Source: Lentzea fradiae
Lineage (GTDB): Bacteria; Actinomycetota; Actinomycetes; Mycobacteriales; Pseudonocardiaceae
Assembly: GCF_900100955.1 (NCBI RefSeq)
Contig: NZ_FNCC01000001.1
Span: 186,001 to 250,000 of the forward strand
DNA: 64,000 bases
Direction: 5' to 3'
Shown here: in pieces, positions 9,282 to 18,533 of the stretch
Layout of the letters: every line of letters starts with the position of its first letter
How positions within the stretch are numbered: position 1 is the first letter of the stretch
The notes under the pieces: generated by a model
What the model was told of the DNA's origin: nothing
The model's database searches: none
Seen by the model: only the letters and a program-made list of their open reading frames with translations
Translations under genes and position numbers: made by a program

Positions 9282-9496
9282 GACGACAGGGACTCCAGTT
9301 CGGAGAGGATCTCTGAGGTGGTGATCGGGTCGAGGCCCTGCGGGCCGGGGGCGTCTGCGGGTGCGGAGTGGCGGCCGGAACCGGTGGGGGAGAACCAGAT
9401 CTCGCTGATCGCGATCTCCGGCTGGACGTTCACGTCGCCGGCCACGATGCCGGGGCGAAAGACTCGTCGCGAAATCCGTCCGCGACGAGTCCCCAC
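9278..9496 (-). pseudogene. C-terminal remnant of a third WGR-DUF4132 protein
   Basis: About 59 codons (9278-9454) match the extreme C terminus of the two full-length DUF4132 neighbours: PGIVAGDVNVQPEIAISEIW followed by FSPTGSG, and ending DPITTSEILSELESLSS. The neighbours end WYSPTGEG...DPITLSELLTELESLSA and WYSATGNG...DPVTASELLSELESLHA. Homology stops abruptly at 9454, at the edge of a perfect hairpin. The piece lacks the WGR domain and nearly all of DUF4132. Its retained stop still overlaps the MoxR start. Confidence 0.8.
9461..9491. terminator. perfect hairpin at the deletion breakpoint
   Basis: GACTCGTCGCG (9461-9471) and CGCGACGAGTC (9481-9491) form an 11-bp stem with a 9-base loop. 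On the minus strand TTTCG follows. It lies 45 bp past the DUF4132 stop at 9536, so it could terminate or attenuate transcription before MoxR. It could also be a scar of the rearrangement that removed the third DUF4132 copy. Confidence 0.5.
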
Positions 9497-9535
9497 CTGT
9501 GCACCGCTGCCACCTCCGGGGTTTGCCGAACGCGC

Positions 9536-12500
9536 TCAGGCGCTCAGGGACTCCAGCTCGGTCAGGAGCTCCGACAGCGTGATCGGGTCGGGCTCGAACG
9601 CGGCCGACCCGCTGCGCTCGGACGACCAGTAGCCCTCGCCGGTGGGCGAGTACCACACCTCCGTGAACTTCACGTCGGGGAAGAAGTCGACGGCTCCCAC
9701 CGCGATGCCGGGGTCCAGCGCGGCGACGAGGGCACCTCCCGAGGGCAGCGGGCGGGTGATCCAGCACTCGACGCCCGCGTCCTGCGGCTCGCCCCTGACC
9801 CAGCCCTTCTTGGTGAGGCCGAGGATCCTGCCGACCGGGTACGCGACGTCGCAGTACTTCTTCAGCTGGGGCAGCACGTCCCCGGCCGCGAGCACGTGCA
9901 GCGGGCGGCCGAGCTGGGGGAACGGCTGGAGGATCTCGTAGTCCGCGAACACCTCGCCCCAGGCTTCGAGGGCCCCGGCCAGGTCGGCCGGGTGGGCGAC
10001 GCGGACGGTCGCGTCCGCCGGGAGGGTGTACTCGTCGTCGTGGGCGTCGGCGAGGGTGCGGTCTTCGGCGAGGCGGAACGACTGGCCGTCGGAGGTGACC
10101 CAGACGAGGCGGCGGACGATGTGCCACAGCAGCGGGTGGCCGGCGAGGACGGTGTGGAACTCCTCGGCGGTCCACGTGCGCTGGTTGACCATCGCCCGTT
10201 CGAGCCGGAGGATCTGGTCGGACGCGATGGTGCGGACGTCCTTCTTCAGCGCCGCGAACCTCTTGTGCTCCAACGGAGCCTTGTCCTGGTCGTCCTTGGC
10301 GCCCGGCTTGGGCAGGTCCTTGCGGCGCTTGCCGTCCTCGTCGAGCACGAAGGGCTTGAGCTGCTCGTCGAAGCCGACGGTGAACCGGCGGGCGCCGTAG
10401 TCGACCACCAGCGACGCCTCCTCGTCGAGGCCGAAGCGCGGCACCAGGCGGTCCGCGAGCTGGTCGCGGCTCAGGCCGAGCTCGGCGGCGATCTGCGAGA
10501 CCTTTTCCTGGGCCTTCGCCTTGAGCCCCTTGAACTTCACCTTCTCCGCGATGCCGTTCAGGTGCGCCAGCGCGACCTCGGTGCCGATGGTGGCGAGGAC
10601 GTCCAGGCCGGCGACGGCGCGGGTGTGCTGGCTCTCGCCCGGCCACGCGCGGATCAGCGGCGCGAGGCGGCGCACCGTGTCGTCGTCGCCGAACCAGCCG
10701 AGCGCGGTGAACGCCCAGCTCTCCTTCGACGGCGCGCCCATCTCCTGCCAGCGCCGGAAGAGCGCCCAGGCGAACTCGGCGAGCGACGTGCGGTCGCACG
10801 CCTCGACGGCGATCGGCAGACCGGCGTACGCCTCGTCCGGCTTGGACAGCGCCGCCGTCATCAGCAGGTTCCTGGCCGCCTCCGTGGACAGCGCCTGCCG
10901 GCGGTCCGCGAGCAGGACCTGGGGCAGCAGCCGGGTGTCGGCCCACTCGCCGAGCACCGGCACCCTCGCGGGCAGGATGTCCACGGGGTCGATCGCGAGG
11001 AACGCCTCCAGCGCCGCGGCCGCCTCCGGCGTGGGAGCGAGCGCGACGACGTCGACGCCCATGCCGTGCAGCTGACGCAGGGCCGCCTCGGCGTTGCGGC
11101 GCGCGGCACCGGGCTTGCCCAGCGCCTGCGGGATGAGCAGCCGCGCGGCCGTGTCGCGGTGGCGGGACAGCCACTCCAGCGCGATCTTGCGCACCTGCTT
11201 GAGCCGCACCAGCCAGTCCGCCATCAGCGCCGCCACCTCCGGCGTGGCGAACGGCAGCACGACCAGGGCGTCGGCCGAGCTGGACTCGACGATCCGCACC
11301 AGCGGCGCCATCGCGGCGAACCCGAACCGCGCGGCCAGCAGCTTGCCGACGCTCTCGGAGTTGTACCCGAGCTTGGGCTGCCAGTCGGGGAACAGGGGCA
11401 GCAGCTCCTCCTCGGGAGCGAGCGCGACCAGGTCCCGCACGAGGTAGGAGGCGATCCGCTTCGCCTTGAACTCCTTGAGCAGCTGCTGCCAGGCCATGTG
11501 GTCGCGGACGTACCGCGGCGTCAGCTCGAGCCACTTCTCGCGCTCACCCGGCGCCCAGACCAGCGACGGCGGCGGCACCGGGAGGCCCTCCAGGACCACC
11601 GGCTTCGCGGCGGACTTGCGCCGCAGCCACGGCGGCGACGCGAGCACCGGCGGCAGCGCCTCCGGCGGCGCCTCGGGAACCAGGGCGGACTCGACGTCCA
11701 CGAAGCCCTCCGGCGTCTCCAGCTCCGGGTACGTCTTCAGGTGCACGCTCAGGAGCTGGCGGAACTCGGGGTCCGACGACCGTGCGCCGAGCAGCCGCGC
11801 CGCCCGCCGCGGGAACGCCGCCATCGCCGAGAGCAGCGCCGGGCGCACGTACTTGCCGTCGACCCGGTCGAGCAGGATCGTGAACGCCTCGTCGGTGGGC
11901 AGCGCCGCCAGCACCTTCAGCGCCTGCTTGCGCCGGTCCGCGAGCAGCGAGGAGTCGAGCACCTCGGCCAGCAGCGGCGCGATCGCCGTCCCCAGCACGG
12001 ACACGGCGGAGTTCAGGATGAACGAGGAACCGGTGACGGACAGCTGGTGGGTCCGGAAGTCCTCGGCCGTGGTGGCGCTGCAGGGGAGCAGCCACCAGCT
12101 GGTGTAGGAGTTCCGCGCCTGGCACGCCTGCGCGAGCCAGGCGGAGTTGCCGGGGAGCAGGAACGTCCGCACGTGCTTCGCGGTGGACTCCGTCTCGCCG
12201 GCCAGCACGACCGGCTTCTCCATGGCCGCCTCCACGGCCCGCAGCTCGGTGTCGCCGGCGACCGCGAGCGCGGAGCGCAGGGTCACCAGCATCTTGCCCT
12301 CGCCCTTGTCGATGTTGATGTGGAAGTAGTTGCTGCGCGTCCTCAGGTTCTCGTTGGTCTGGGCGTGCGCCCGGTACTCCGGGGCGGAGAGCAGCTGCAT
12401 GAACGCGACGGTCGCCTCCGTCGCGAACGCCAGGCCGTGGTCGGCGATCCAGGCGTGCAGGGACTCCAGCCCGCACCGGGTGATCGCCGCGAGTGCCGCC

Positions 12501-13108
12501 GCACCGACCGGGTCGGGCCGGCCGGCGAGGTGCGTGCGGGCGGCCGCGACCAGCTCGGGGTGGGACGCGGGCTCGGAGAGGACCCGTTCGATCGTGGTGG
12601 CCGTCTGCTTGCCGATCCGGCGTCTGGACGTCTCGGCGAGCTCCGTGTCGACGGTGAAGACGGGCGCCGGTTCGAAGCCGCGGCGGCGCACCACGTCGCG
12701 CTGGAACGCCTTCGGGAGGACCCAGGTGTCCTCGTCGGCGGGGAGCGGCTTGGTGGCGGCCGACGCGGGGGAGGTGGTCGCGGCGGTCTGGGCGACGGTG
12801 CCGCCGGTCGGCTGGGCTGCGGCCGCGGGTGCGGGTGCGGTGGTGCCCGCGGGGTTCGATCCGGCGGGCCGGGACGCGGGCGCGGTGACGGGCGGTGCCG
12901 TGGTGGTCACCGGGAGGTAGCCCTTCTTCTCCTTCTCCGCCACCAGCTTCGCCACGTGGGCCTCGGCCGCCTCGGCGGAGGCGAGCGTCTTGGTCTGGGT
13001 CTGGCCGTTCGTGTCCAGCCGTCCGAAGCGGACGGTGACGTCCGAGCCGTCCCTGTCGATCTCCCAGAACTTCGCCGAGTTCCCGGAGACGAGCTCCCAC
13101 CTGCGCAC
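9536..13108 (-). CDS. WGR and DUF4132 domain protein, copy 2 (YehI-like)
   Basis: This 1190-residue protein has an N-terminal WGR domain (about 1-66: RRWELVSG, FWEI, VRFGRLDTNGQ, AHVAKLVAEKEKKGY), a Pro/Ala/Thr linker (about 67-125), a long helical region resembling HEAT repeats, and a C-terminal DUF4132 domain (about 840-1020). WGR domains bind nucleic acid or poly-ADP-ribose-related partners in other proteins; DUF4132 is uncharacterised. The GTG start at 13108 is preceded by AGGGAG. It is closely related to the adjacent copy, so the pair arose by tandem duplication, and it matches E. coli YehI. Confidence 0.85.
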   Translation of the reverse strand: MRRWELVSGNSAKFWEIDRDGSDVTVRFGRLDTNGQTQTKTLASAEAAEAHVAKLVAEKEKKGYLPVTTTAPPVTAPASRPAGSNPAGTTAPAPAAAAQPTGGTVAQTAATTSPASAATKPLPADEDTWVLPKAFQRDVVRRRGFEPAPVFTVDTELAETSRRRIGKQTATTIERVLSEPASHPELVAAARTHLAGRPDPVGAAALAAITRCGLESLHAWIADHGLAFATEATVAFMQLLSAPEYRAHAQTNENLRTRSNYFHINIDKGEGKMLVTLRSALAVAGDTELRAVEAAMEKPVVLAGETESTAKHVRTFLLPGNSAWLAQACQARNSYTSWWLLPCSATTAEDFRTHQLSVTGSSFILNSAVSVLGTAIAPLLAEVLDSSLLADRRKQALKVLAALPTDEAFTILLDRVDGKYVRPALLSAMAAFPRRAARLLGARSSDPEFRQLLSVHLKTYPELETPEGFVDVESALVPEAPPEALPPVLASPPWLRRKSAAKPVVLEGLPVPPPSLVWAPGEREKWLELTPRYVRDHMAWQQLLKEFKAKRIASYLVRDLVALAPEEELLPLFPDWQPKLGYNSESVGKLLAARFGFAAMAPLVRIVESSSADALVVLPFATPEVAALMADWLVRLKQVRKIALEWLSRHRDTAARLLIPQALGKPGAARRNAEAALRQLHGMGVDVVALAPTPEAAAALEAFLAIDPVDILPARVPVLGEWADTRLLPQVLLADRRQALSTEAARNLLMTAALSKPDEAYAGLPIAVEACDRTSLAEFAWALFRRWQEMGAPSKESWAFTALGWFGDDDTVRRLAPLIRAWPGESQHTRAVAGLDVLATIGTEVALAHLNGIAEKVKFKGLKAKAQEKVSQIAAELGLSRDQLADRLVPRFGLDEEASLVVDYGARRFTVGFDEQLKPFVLDEDGKRRKDLPKPGAKDDQDKAPLEHKRFAALKKDVRTIASDQILRLERAMVNQRTWTAEEFHTVLAGHPLLWHIVRRLVWVTSDGQSFRLAEDRTLADAHDDEYTLPADATVRVAHPADLAGALEAWGEVFADYEILQPFPQLGRPLHVLAAGDVLPQLKKYCDVAYPVGRILGLTKKGWVRGEPQDAGVECWITRPLPSGGALVAALDPGIAVGAVDFFPDVKFTEVWYSPTGEGYWSSERSGSAAFEPDPITLSELLTELESLSA

Positions 13109-13200
13109 TGATCACTCCCTGCGTTCGTTTGGCGACTGTGTCCGTCGGGGACCACGCCCTCGCCGGTCCGACGTCGGCGGACGGCCGGGCGTTCCCCGGG

Positions 13201-16200
13201 TCATGCGTGCAATGACTCGAGTTCGGAGAGGAGCTCCGAGGCGGTGACCGGGTCGATGTCGAAAGTGGCGGGGCCGCCACCGGAAGGGGCGGACCAGTCG
13301 CCGTTTCCCGTTGCGGAGTACCAGAGGGACTCGAAGGTCATCGTGGGATGCATGTCGACCACGCCCACCACGATGCCGGGGTCCACACAGGCCACCAGCG
13401 CGCCGCCGGACGGCAGCGGGCGGGTCATCCACGGCTCGACGCCGTTGTCCTGCGGCGTGCAGCGTTCCCAGCCCCGCTTGGTGAGGCCCAGCAGCCTGCC
13501 CACCGGCATCGGCCGCTGGACGTACTTCCGCAGCTGCGGCACCACGTCCTCGCCGGGCGTGAAGGCGTACGTGGGACGGCCCAACTGGGGGAAGGGCTGG
13601 AGGATCTCGTAGTCGGCGAAGACGTCGCCCCACGTCTTCAGCGTGTCCGAGATGGTGACCGGGTGGGCGACGCGGACGGTCGCGCCCGGCGGGAGGGCGT
13701 ACTCGTCGTCGGCGGCGTCGGCGAGGGTGCGGTCCTCCGCGAGGCGGAAGGACTCGCCGTCGTCGGTGACCCAGACCAGGCGGCGCACGATGTGCCACAG
13801 CAGCGGGTGGCCGGCGAGGACGGTGTGGAACTCCTCGGCGGTCCACGTGCGCTGGTCGATCATCGCGCGTTCGAGGCGGTGGATCTGGTCGGACGCGACG
13901 CCCCGGACGTCCTTCTTCAGGGCGGCGAAGCGCTTGTGCTCGGCGGCGGCGAGCTCCTGGTCGTCCTTGGCCCCCGGCTTCGGGAGGTCCTTGCGGAGCT
14001 TGCCGTCCTGGTCGAGCACGTACGGCTTGAGCTGTTCGTCGAAGCCGACGGTGAACCGGCGGGGACCGTAGTCGATCACGGACGTCGCCGCGTCGTCGAG
14101 GCCGAGGCGGGGCACGAGGCGGTCCGCGAGCTGGTCGCGGCTCAGGCCCAGTTCGGCGGCGATCTGCGTAACCTTCTCCTGGGCCTTCGCCTGGAGTCCC
14201 TTGAACTTCACGCGTTCCGCGATGGTGTTGAGGTGGGTCAGGGCGGTCTCGGTGCCGATGGTGGCGAGGACGTCGAGCCCGGCGACGGCGCGGGCGTGCT
14301 GGCTCTCGCCGGGCCAGACGCGGATCAGCGGGGCGAGGCGGCGCACCGTCTCGTCGTCGCCGAACCAGCCGAGCGCGGACAGCACCCAGCTGTCCTTCGC
14401 CGGTGCCTCCACGTCCTGCCAGCTGCCGAGGACGGCCCAGGCGAACTCCGCCAGCGACGCGCGGTCGCACGCCTCGACGGCCTGGGGCAGTCCGGGGTAC
14501 ACGCTGTCCGGTTTGGACAGTGCGGCCGTCATCAGGAGGTTTCTCGCCGCCTGGAAGGACAACGCGGCGGAGCGGTCGGCCACCAGCACCGGGGGGAGCA
14601 GCCGCGGGTCGGCCCAGTCGCCGATCACCGGGAGCTTGGCGGGCAGCACGTCGAGCGGGTCGACCTCGATCAGCGTGCGAACAGCCGCCTCCACCTCGGG
14701 GGAGACCGCGGCGGCGACCGCCACGACGTCCACGCCGACCTCGAAGTGCAGGTGCAGGAGGGCGAGCTCGGCGTTGCGGCGCGCAGGACCCGCGACACCG
14801 AGTGCGGCGGGCAGCAGCAGCCGGGCCGCGGTCTCGCGGTGCCGGGCGAGCCAGGAGACGGCGAACGCACGGGCGGACTTGAGGCGCACGAACCAGTCCG
14901 CCATCAGCCCGGCGACCTCGGCGGCGGCGAACGGCAGCAGCACGACACCGCACAGCTGCGGGCTGCTCGCCGCCAGCCGCACCATCGGCGGCAGGGCGTC
15001 CACGCCGAACCTGGCCACGATGCGGCGGCCCCATTCCTCACCGCCCCACGCGTCCGGCGGGACCCAGTCCGCGAGCAGCGGGCGGACCGCGTCCTCCGGC
15101 GCCGACTCGAAGAGCCAGGAGGGGTGGTCGTGCCGGGAGGCCAGCCAGTCCAGGTCGCCGATGGACCCGGACCTGACGGCCCACCCCGACAGCGCCGACC
15201 ACTCCTCCCGCTCGCCGGGCAGCCAGTCGAGACGGGCGGCGGGAACCGGAACGTCCTTCAGCACCACCGGCTCGGGCTGGGGACGCCGGTGCTCCCACGG
15301 CGGCGCGGCCAGCACCCGCGGCAGCGAGGCGGCGGGTGCGTCCGGCACTACCTCCGGCCACGTCAGCCCGGCGGGCAGCTCCAGGCGCGGATGGGACATC
15401 AGGTGCTGGCGGAGCAGGTTGCGCGCCTCCACGTCGGTTTCGGCGCGGGTGGCCAGCAACCGCGCCGCCCGTGCGGGGAACGCCGTCAGCGCGGAGCGCA
15501 ACGCCGGCCGCACGTACCGTTCCCGCACCCGGTCCAGCAGCATCAGGAACGCCTCGTCGCTCGGCAGTGCCGCCAGCACGGTCAGGGCGAGCTTGCGGGC
15601 GTCCGCGCCCATCTCGACCCGCGACCGGAGGTTGGCGTCGAGCAGCGGGGCGAGCGCGGGACCGTGCAGGTGCAGCGCCGTGTACGTGCCGACCGGCGAC
15701 CAGATGAACGGCCCGACCCGCAGGCGAGCCAGCTGGTCGAGCGTGCTCGCCGCGCACAGCACCATCCAGAACGGCGCGTGCTCGGCGGCGTTCGCCTCCT
15801 CGAACCAGTCGTGCCGGGTCGGCACCAGAAAAGCCCTCGCCGCGAGGGTGAACGCGTCACCGCCGAGCGGCTCCAGCGCCGCCTCCGCCGCGGCGTACGT
15901 CGCCTGGTCGGCCACCGCCAGCGCGGTGCGGACCTCGACCATCGCAGCGGCCCGGTACGTGTCGTCGCCGTGGTGCCGCCGCGATCCCCGGCGCAGCGAG
16001 ACGCCGACCCACTCCGCGGTCTCCCTGTCCCGGCGGTCGAAGACCACGTCGACCACCGCGTGGTGCACGGCGGCCACCGCGGCGAACGGCAGCCCGAACT
16101 CGTCGATCCAGGAGTGCACCGGCGACACCTGCGGACCGGCCACCTCGGCGAGCGCGGCGGCACCCAGCGGATCGGGCGTGCCGGCGAGGTGGCCGCGCAG

Positions 16201-16707
16201 CGCACGCACCAGGTCGCCGTCCGACGACGGGTGCTCCAGCGCCTCGGCGATCTTCTCACCTGAGGCGGCGACGCGGTCGCGGAACTCCCGGACGAGGGCC
16301 GGGTCGACGGCGAAACCCGGGAGGGGGCGGGCGTCCCGGTGGCGCATCGCCCGGTCGAGCCACTCCCGGGGCATCACCCAGGTGTCCTCGTCGGGAGGGG
16401 AGAGGTGGGACGCAGGGGCGGGTGCCGAGTCCACCGCATCCGCCGCGGCAGCGGTGGCGGGCTCGGGAGCCGGCGTGGCGACGGGTTCGGCCTCCGGCGA
16501 ACCCGGGACGGCGAGGTAGCCCTTCTTCTCCTTCTCCGCCACCAGCTTCGCGACGTGCGCCGCGGCGGCCGCCGCCGAGGCGAGCTCCTTGGTCTTGCTC
16601 TGGCCGGACGTGCCGATGCGTCCGAACCGGACGGTGACGGCGGCACCGTCCGCGGCGATCTCCCAGAACTTGGCCGAGCCATCGGAGACGAGCTCCCACC
16701 TGCGCAC
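13201..16707 (-). CDS. WGR and DUF4132 domain protein, copy 1 (YehI-like)
   Basis: This 1168-residue protein is the first gene of the minus-strand operon. Its architecture equals the next copy: WGR (about 1-66, RRWELVSDGSAKFWEI), a Pro/Ala linker (about 70-105), a helical middle and C-terminal DUF4132 (about 820-1000). Identity to copy 2 is highest in the DUF4132 part (for example RTWTAEEFHTVLAGHPLLWH in both) and low in the middle. The GTG start at 16707 has CAGGGGG seven bases upstream, and that ribosome binding site is one arm of an inverted repeat. A 92-bp gap separates it from copy 2. Confidence 0.85.
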   Translation of the reverse strand: MRRWELVSDGSAKFWEIAADGAAVTVRFGRIGTSGQSKTKELASAAAAAAHVAKLVAEKEKKGYLAVPGSPEAEPVATPAPEPATAAAADAVDSAPAPASHLSPPDEDTWVMPREWLDRAMRHRDARPLPGFAVDPALVREFRDRVAASGEKIAEALEHPSSDGDLVRALRGHLAGTPDPLGAAALAEVAGPQVSPVHSWIDEFGLPFAAVAAVHHAVVDVVFDRRDRETAEWVGVSLRRGSRRHHGDDTYRAAAMVEVRTALAVADQATYAAAEAALEPLGGDAFTLAARAFLVPTRHDWFEEANAAEHAPFWMVLCAASTLDQLARLRVGPFIWSPVGTYTALHLHGPALAPLLDANLRSRVEMGADARKLALTVLAALPSDEAFLMLLDRVRERYVRPALRSALTAFPARAARLLATRAETDVEARNLLRQHLMSHPRLELPAGLTWPEVVPDAPAASLPRVLAAPPWEHRRPQPEPVVLKDVPVPAARLDWLPGEREEWSALSGWAVRSGSIGDLDWLASRHDHPSWLFESAPEDAVRPLLADWVPPDAWGGEEWGRRIVARFGVDALPPMVRLAASSPQLCGVVLLPFAAAEVAGLMADWFVRLKSARAFAVSWLARHRETAARLLLPAALGVAGPARRNAELALLHLHFEVGVDVVAVAAAVSPEVEAAVRTLIEVDPLDVLPAKLPVIGDWADPRLLPPVLVADRSAALSFQAARNLLMTAALSKPDSVYPGLPQAVEACDRASLAEFAWAVLGSWQDVEAPAKDSWVLSALGWFGDDETVRRLAPLIRVWPGESQHARAVAGLDVLATIGTETALTHLNTIAERVKFKGLQAKAQEKVTQIAAELGLSRDQLADRLVPRLGLDDAATSVIDYGPRRFTVGFDEQLKPYVLDQDGKLRKDLPKPGAKDDQELAAAEHKRFAALKKDVRGVASDQIHRLERAMIDQRTWTAEEFHTVLAGHPLLWHIVRRLVWVTDDGESFRLAEDRTLADAADDEYALPPGATVRVAHPVTISDTLKTWGDVFADYEILQPFPQLGRPTYAFTPGEDVVPQLRKYVQRPMPVGRLLGLTKRGWERCTPQDNGVEPWMTRPLPSGGALVACVDPGIVVGVVDMHPTMTFESLWYSATGNGDWSAPSGGGPATFDIDPVTASELLSELESLHA

Positions 16708-16713
16708 TGCGAA

Positions 16714-16765
16714 ACCCCCTGGGGACGATCCGGAAGCTGATGTCCACGGACCGTACCCAGGGGGT
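16714..16765 (-). promoter_or_regulatory. inverted repeat sequestering the DUF4132 ribosome binding site
   Basis: On the minus strand ACCCCCTGGG (16765-16756) is complementary to CCCAGGGGGT (16723-16714), a 10-bp perfect stem with a 32-base loop. The second arm contains the only good Shine-Dalgarno sequence for the GTG at 16707. The leader could therefore switch translation of the whole operon on and off. It may alternatively be a protein operator. Confidence 0.5.
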
Positions 16766-16799
16766 CTGACAGTTTTGTTCGATCAAGAAGAACCGCAGG

Positions 16800-18347
16800 T
16801 CAGAGCTTCCACCACAGGGCGGTGTCCGGCGGGAGGAGCACCTGGCCGTCGCGCACGCCGTAGTACGACGAGGCGAGCAGCACCGAACCGGGATCGGGCA
16901 GCTCGACGACCGAGCCCGACAGGTTCACCGCGCACGCGATGCCGTCCCGTTCGAACCACAGGACGCCGTCCGGGCCGTCGATCCAGTCGAGACCCACGGT
17001 CGTGGCCGGGTTCTCCCGCCGGACGCGCAGAGCGGTGCGGTAGAAGGACAGCATCGAGTCCTGGTCGTCCTCCTGCGCCTCGACGCTGAGCTTCGCCCAG
17101 TCGGCGGGCTGCGGCAGCCACGAGCCGCCGGTGCCGAAACCGAGCGACGGGCCGGAGGACGTCCACGGCAGCGGCACGCGGCAGCCGTCGCGGCCCCGTT
17201 CGGTGTGGCCGGAGCGTTCCCACATCGGGTCCTGGAGGACCTCGTCGGGCAGGTCGAGCACCTCCGGCAGGCCGAGCTCCTCGCCCTGGTACAGGTACAC
17301 GGAACCGGGCAGCGCCAGCATCAACGCCAACGCGGCGCGCGCACGGCGGACGCCGGTCTCACCGCCGCCGTAGCGCGTCACGTGCCGTTGCACGTCGTGG
17401 TTGGACAGCACCCACGTGGTCGGCGCGTTGACGGGTGCGACGGCGGCGAGCGACGAGTCGATGACCGAGCGCAGCGCGTCGCGGTCCCATTCAGCGGTCA
17501 GGTAGTGGAAGTTGAACGCCTGGTGCATCTCGTCCGCGCGCAGGTACATCGCGGTCCGCTCGGCGGACGGCGTCCACGCCTCGGCGACCAGCACGCGCTC
17601 ACCGGGGTAGGAGTCGACGACGGCGCGCCATTCGCGGTGGATCTCGTGCACGCCGTCCTGGTCGAAGAACGGCAGCGGGTCGGTGCCCAGCAGCTTGAGC
17701 TGGTCCGGGTGCCCGATGTCGGGCAGCCCCTCCGCCTTGACCATGCCGTGCGCGACGTCCACCCGGAAGCCGTCGACGCCGAGGTCGAGCCAGAACCGCA
17801 GCACGTCGCGGAACTCCGCCCGCACCTCCGGCAGCTCCCAGTTGAGGTCCGGCTGCTCCGGTGCGAACAGGTGCAGGTACCAGGACCCGTCGGCGACGCG
17901 CGTCCACGCCGGACCGCCGAAGACCGACTCCCAGTCGTTGGGCGGCTGGTCGCCGACGCCTTCGCGGAAGATGTAGCGCTCGCGGTTGCGGCCGGCCAGC
18001 GCCTCCTGGAACCACGCGTGCTGGTCCGAGGTGTGGTTCGGCACGATGTCGACGATCACGCGGATGCCGAGCGTGTGTGCGTCGTCGACCAACGCGCGCA
18101 CGTCGTCCAGGCCGCCGAACTGCGGGTCCACGGCGCGGTAGTCCGCCACGTCGTAGCCGCCGTCCGCCATCGGCGAGGCGTAGAACGGCGTGATCCAGAC
18201 CGCGTCGACGCCCAGGTCGCGCAGGTAGGGCAGGCGTGAGCGGATGCCGGGCAGGTCACCGACGCCGTCGCCGTCCGAGTCGGCGAAGCTGCGCACGTAG
18301 ACCTGGTAGATGACGGCGTGTCGCCACCAGTCCTGGGACATGTCCAT
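16800..18347 (-). CDS. GH13 alpha-glucosidase / oligo-alpha-glucosidase
   Basis: This 515-residue cytoplasmic glycoside hydrolase has the GH13 signatures in order: DIVPNHTS (100-107), GFRVDVAH with nucleophile D197, LVAEAW with acid/base E256, and LSNHDVQRH with H317/D318. The length and lack of a signal peptide fit intracellular maltose/isomaltose/trehalose-type oligosaccharide hydrolysis releasing glucose. The ATG at 18347 follows GGAAGG. LacI-type operators lie 40-125 bp upstream, implying sugar-responsive repression. No sugar transporter lies beside it; a LacI regulator is 4 kb away (22381-23397). Exact linkage specificity cannot be read from sequence. Confidence 0.9.
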   Translation of the reverse strand: MDMSQDWWRHAVIYQVYVRSFADSDGDGVGDLPGIRSRLPYLRDLGVDAVWITPFYASPMADGGYDVADYRAVDPQFGGLDDVRALVDDAHTLGIRVIVDIVPNHTSDQHAWFQEALAGRNRERYIFREGVGDQPPNDWESVFGGPAWTRVADGSWYLHLFAPEQPDLNWELPEVRAEFRDVLRFWLDLGVDGFRVDVAHGMVKAEGLPDIGHPDQLKLLGTDPLPFFDQDGVHEIHREWRAVVDSYPGERVLVAEAWTPSAERTAMYLRADEMHQAFNFHYLTAEWDRDALRSVIDSSLAAVAPVNAPTTWVLSNHDVQRHVTRYGGGETGVRRARAALALMLALPGSVYLYQGEELGLPEVLDLPDEVLQDPMWERSGHTERGRDGCRVPLPWTSSGPSLGFGTGGSWLPQPADWAKLSVEAQEDDQDSMLSFYRTALRVRRENPATTVGLDWIDGPDGVLWFERDGIACAVNLSGSVVELPDPGSVLLASSYYGVRDGQVLLPPDTALWWKL

Positions 18348-18385
18348 GCCTTCCGATGGGGTGTGTCAGCGGTCCAGGAAAGACG

Positions 18386-18404
18386 TTGCAAAAGTTTTCC
18401 GCAA
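18386..18404. promoter_or_regulatory. LacI-type operator O1
   Basis: TTGCAAAAGTTTTCCGCAA is an imperfect palindrome 39-57 bp upstream of the GH13 start, with the TTGC...GCAA ends typical of actinobacterial LacI/MalR sites. It probably overlaps the promoter. Confidence 0.5.
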
Positions 18405-18440
18405 GTCGGCTTGAGATTTGGTTGAAGAACCGGCCAAAAA

Positions 18441-18472
18441 CTGCAAACTTTTGCAGAGCTGGATAAACGTTT
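18441..18472. promoter_or_regulatory. LacI-type operators O2 and O3
   Basis: CTGCAAA (18441-18447) and TTTGCAG (18450-18456) are perfect inverted arms around CT. AAACGTTT (18465-18472) is the central core seen in many LacI operators. With O1 this makes three spaced sites, between the GH13 gene and the plus-strand leader ORF. Confidence 0.5.
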
Positions 18473-18533
18473 GCCCTCGTGTCACGTCATCCGTCAGAGT
18501 GGTGTCACCGAACGGAGAGGAGCCGGAGAAGTG

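Noticed and set aside
9368..13111. Long plus-strand open frame opposite the DUF4132 gene
   Set aside because: It is a GC-bias shadow: no domain, Arg/Gly/Leu/Val-biased composition and no ribosome binding site. A similar frame lies opposite the other copy.
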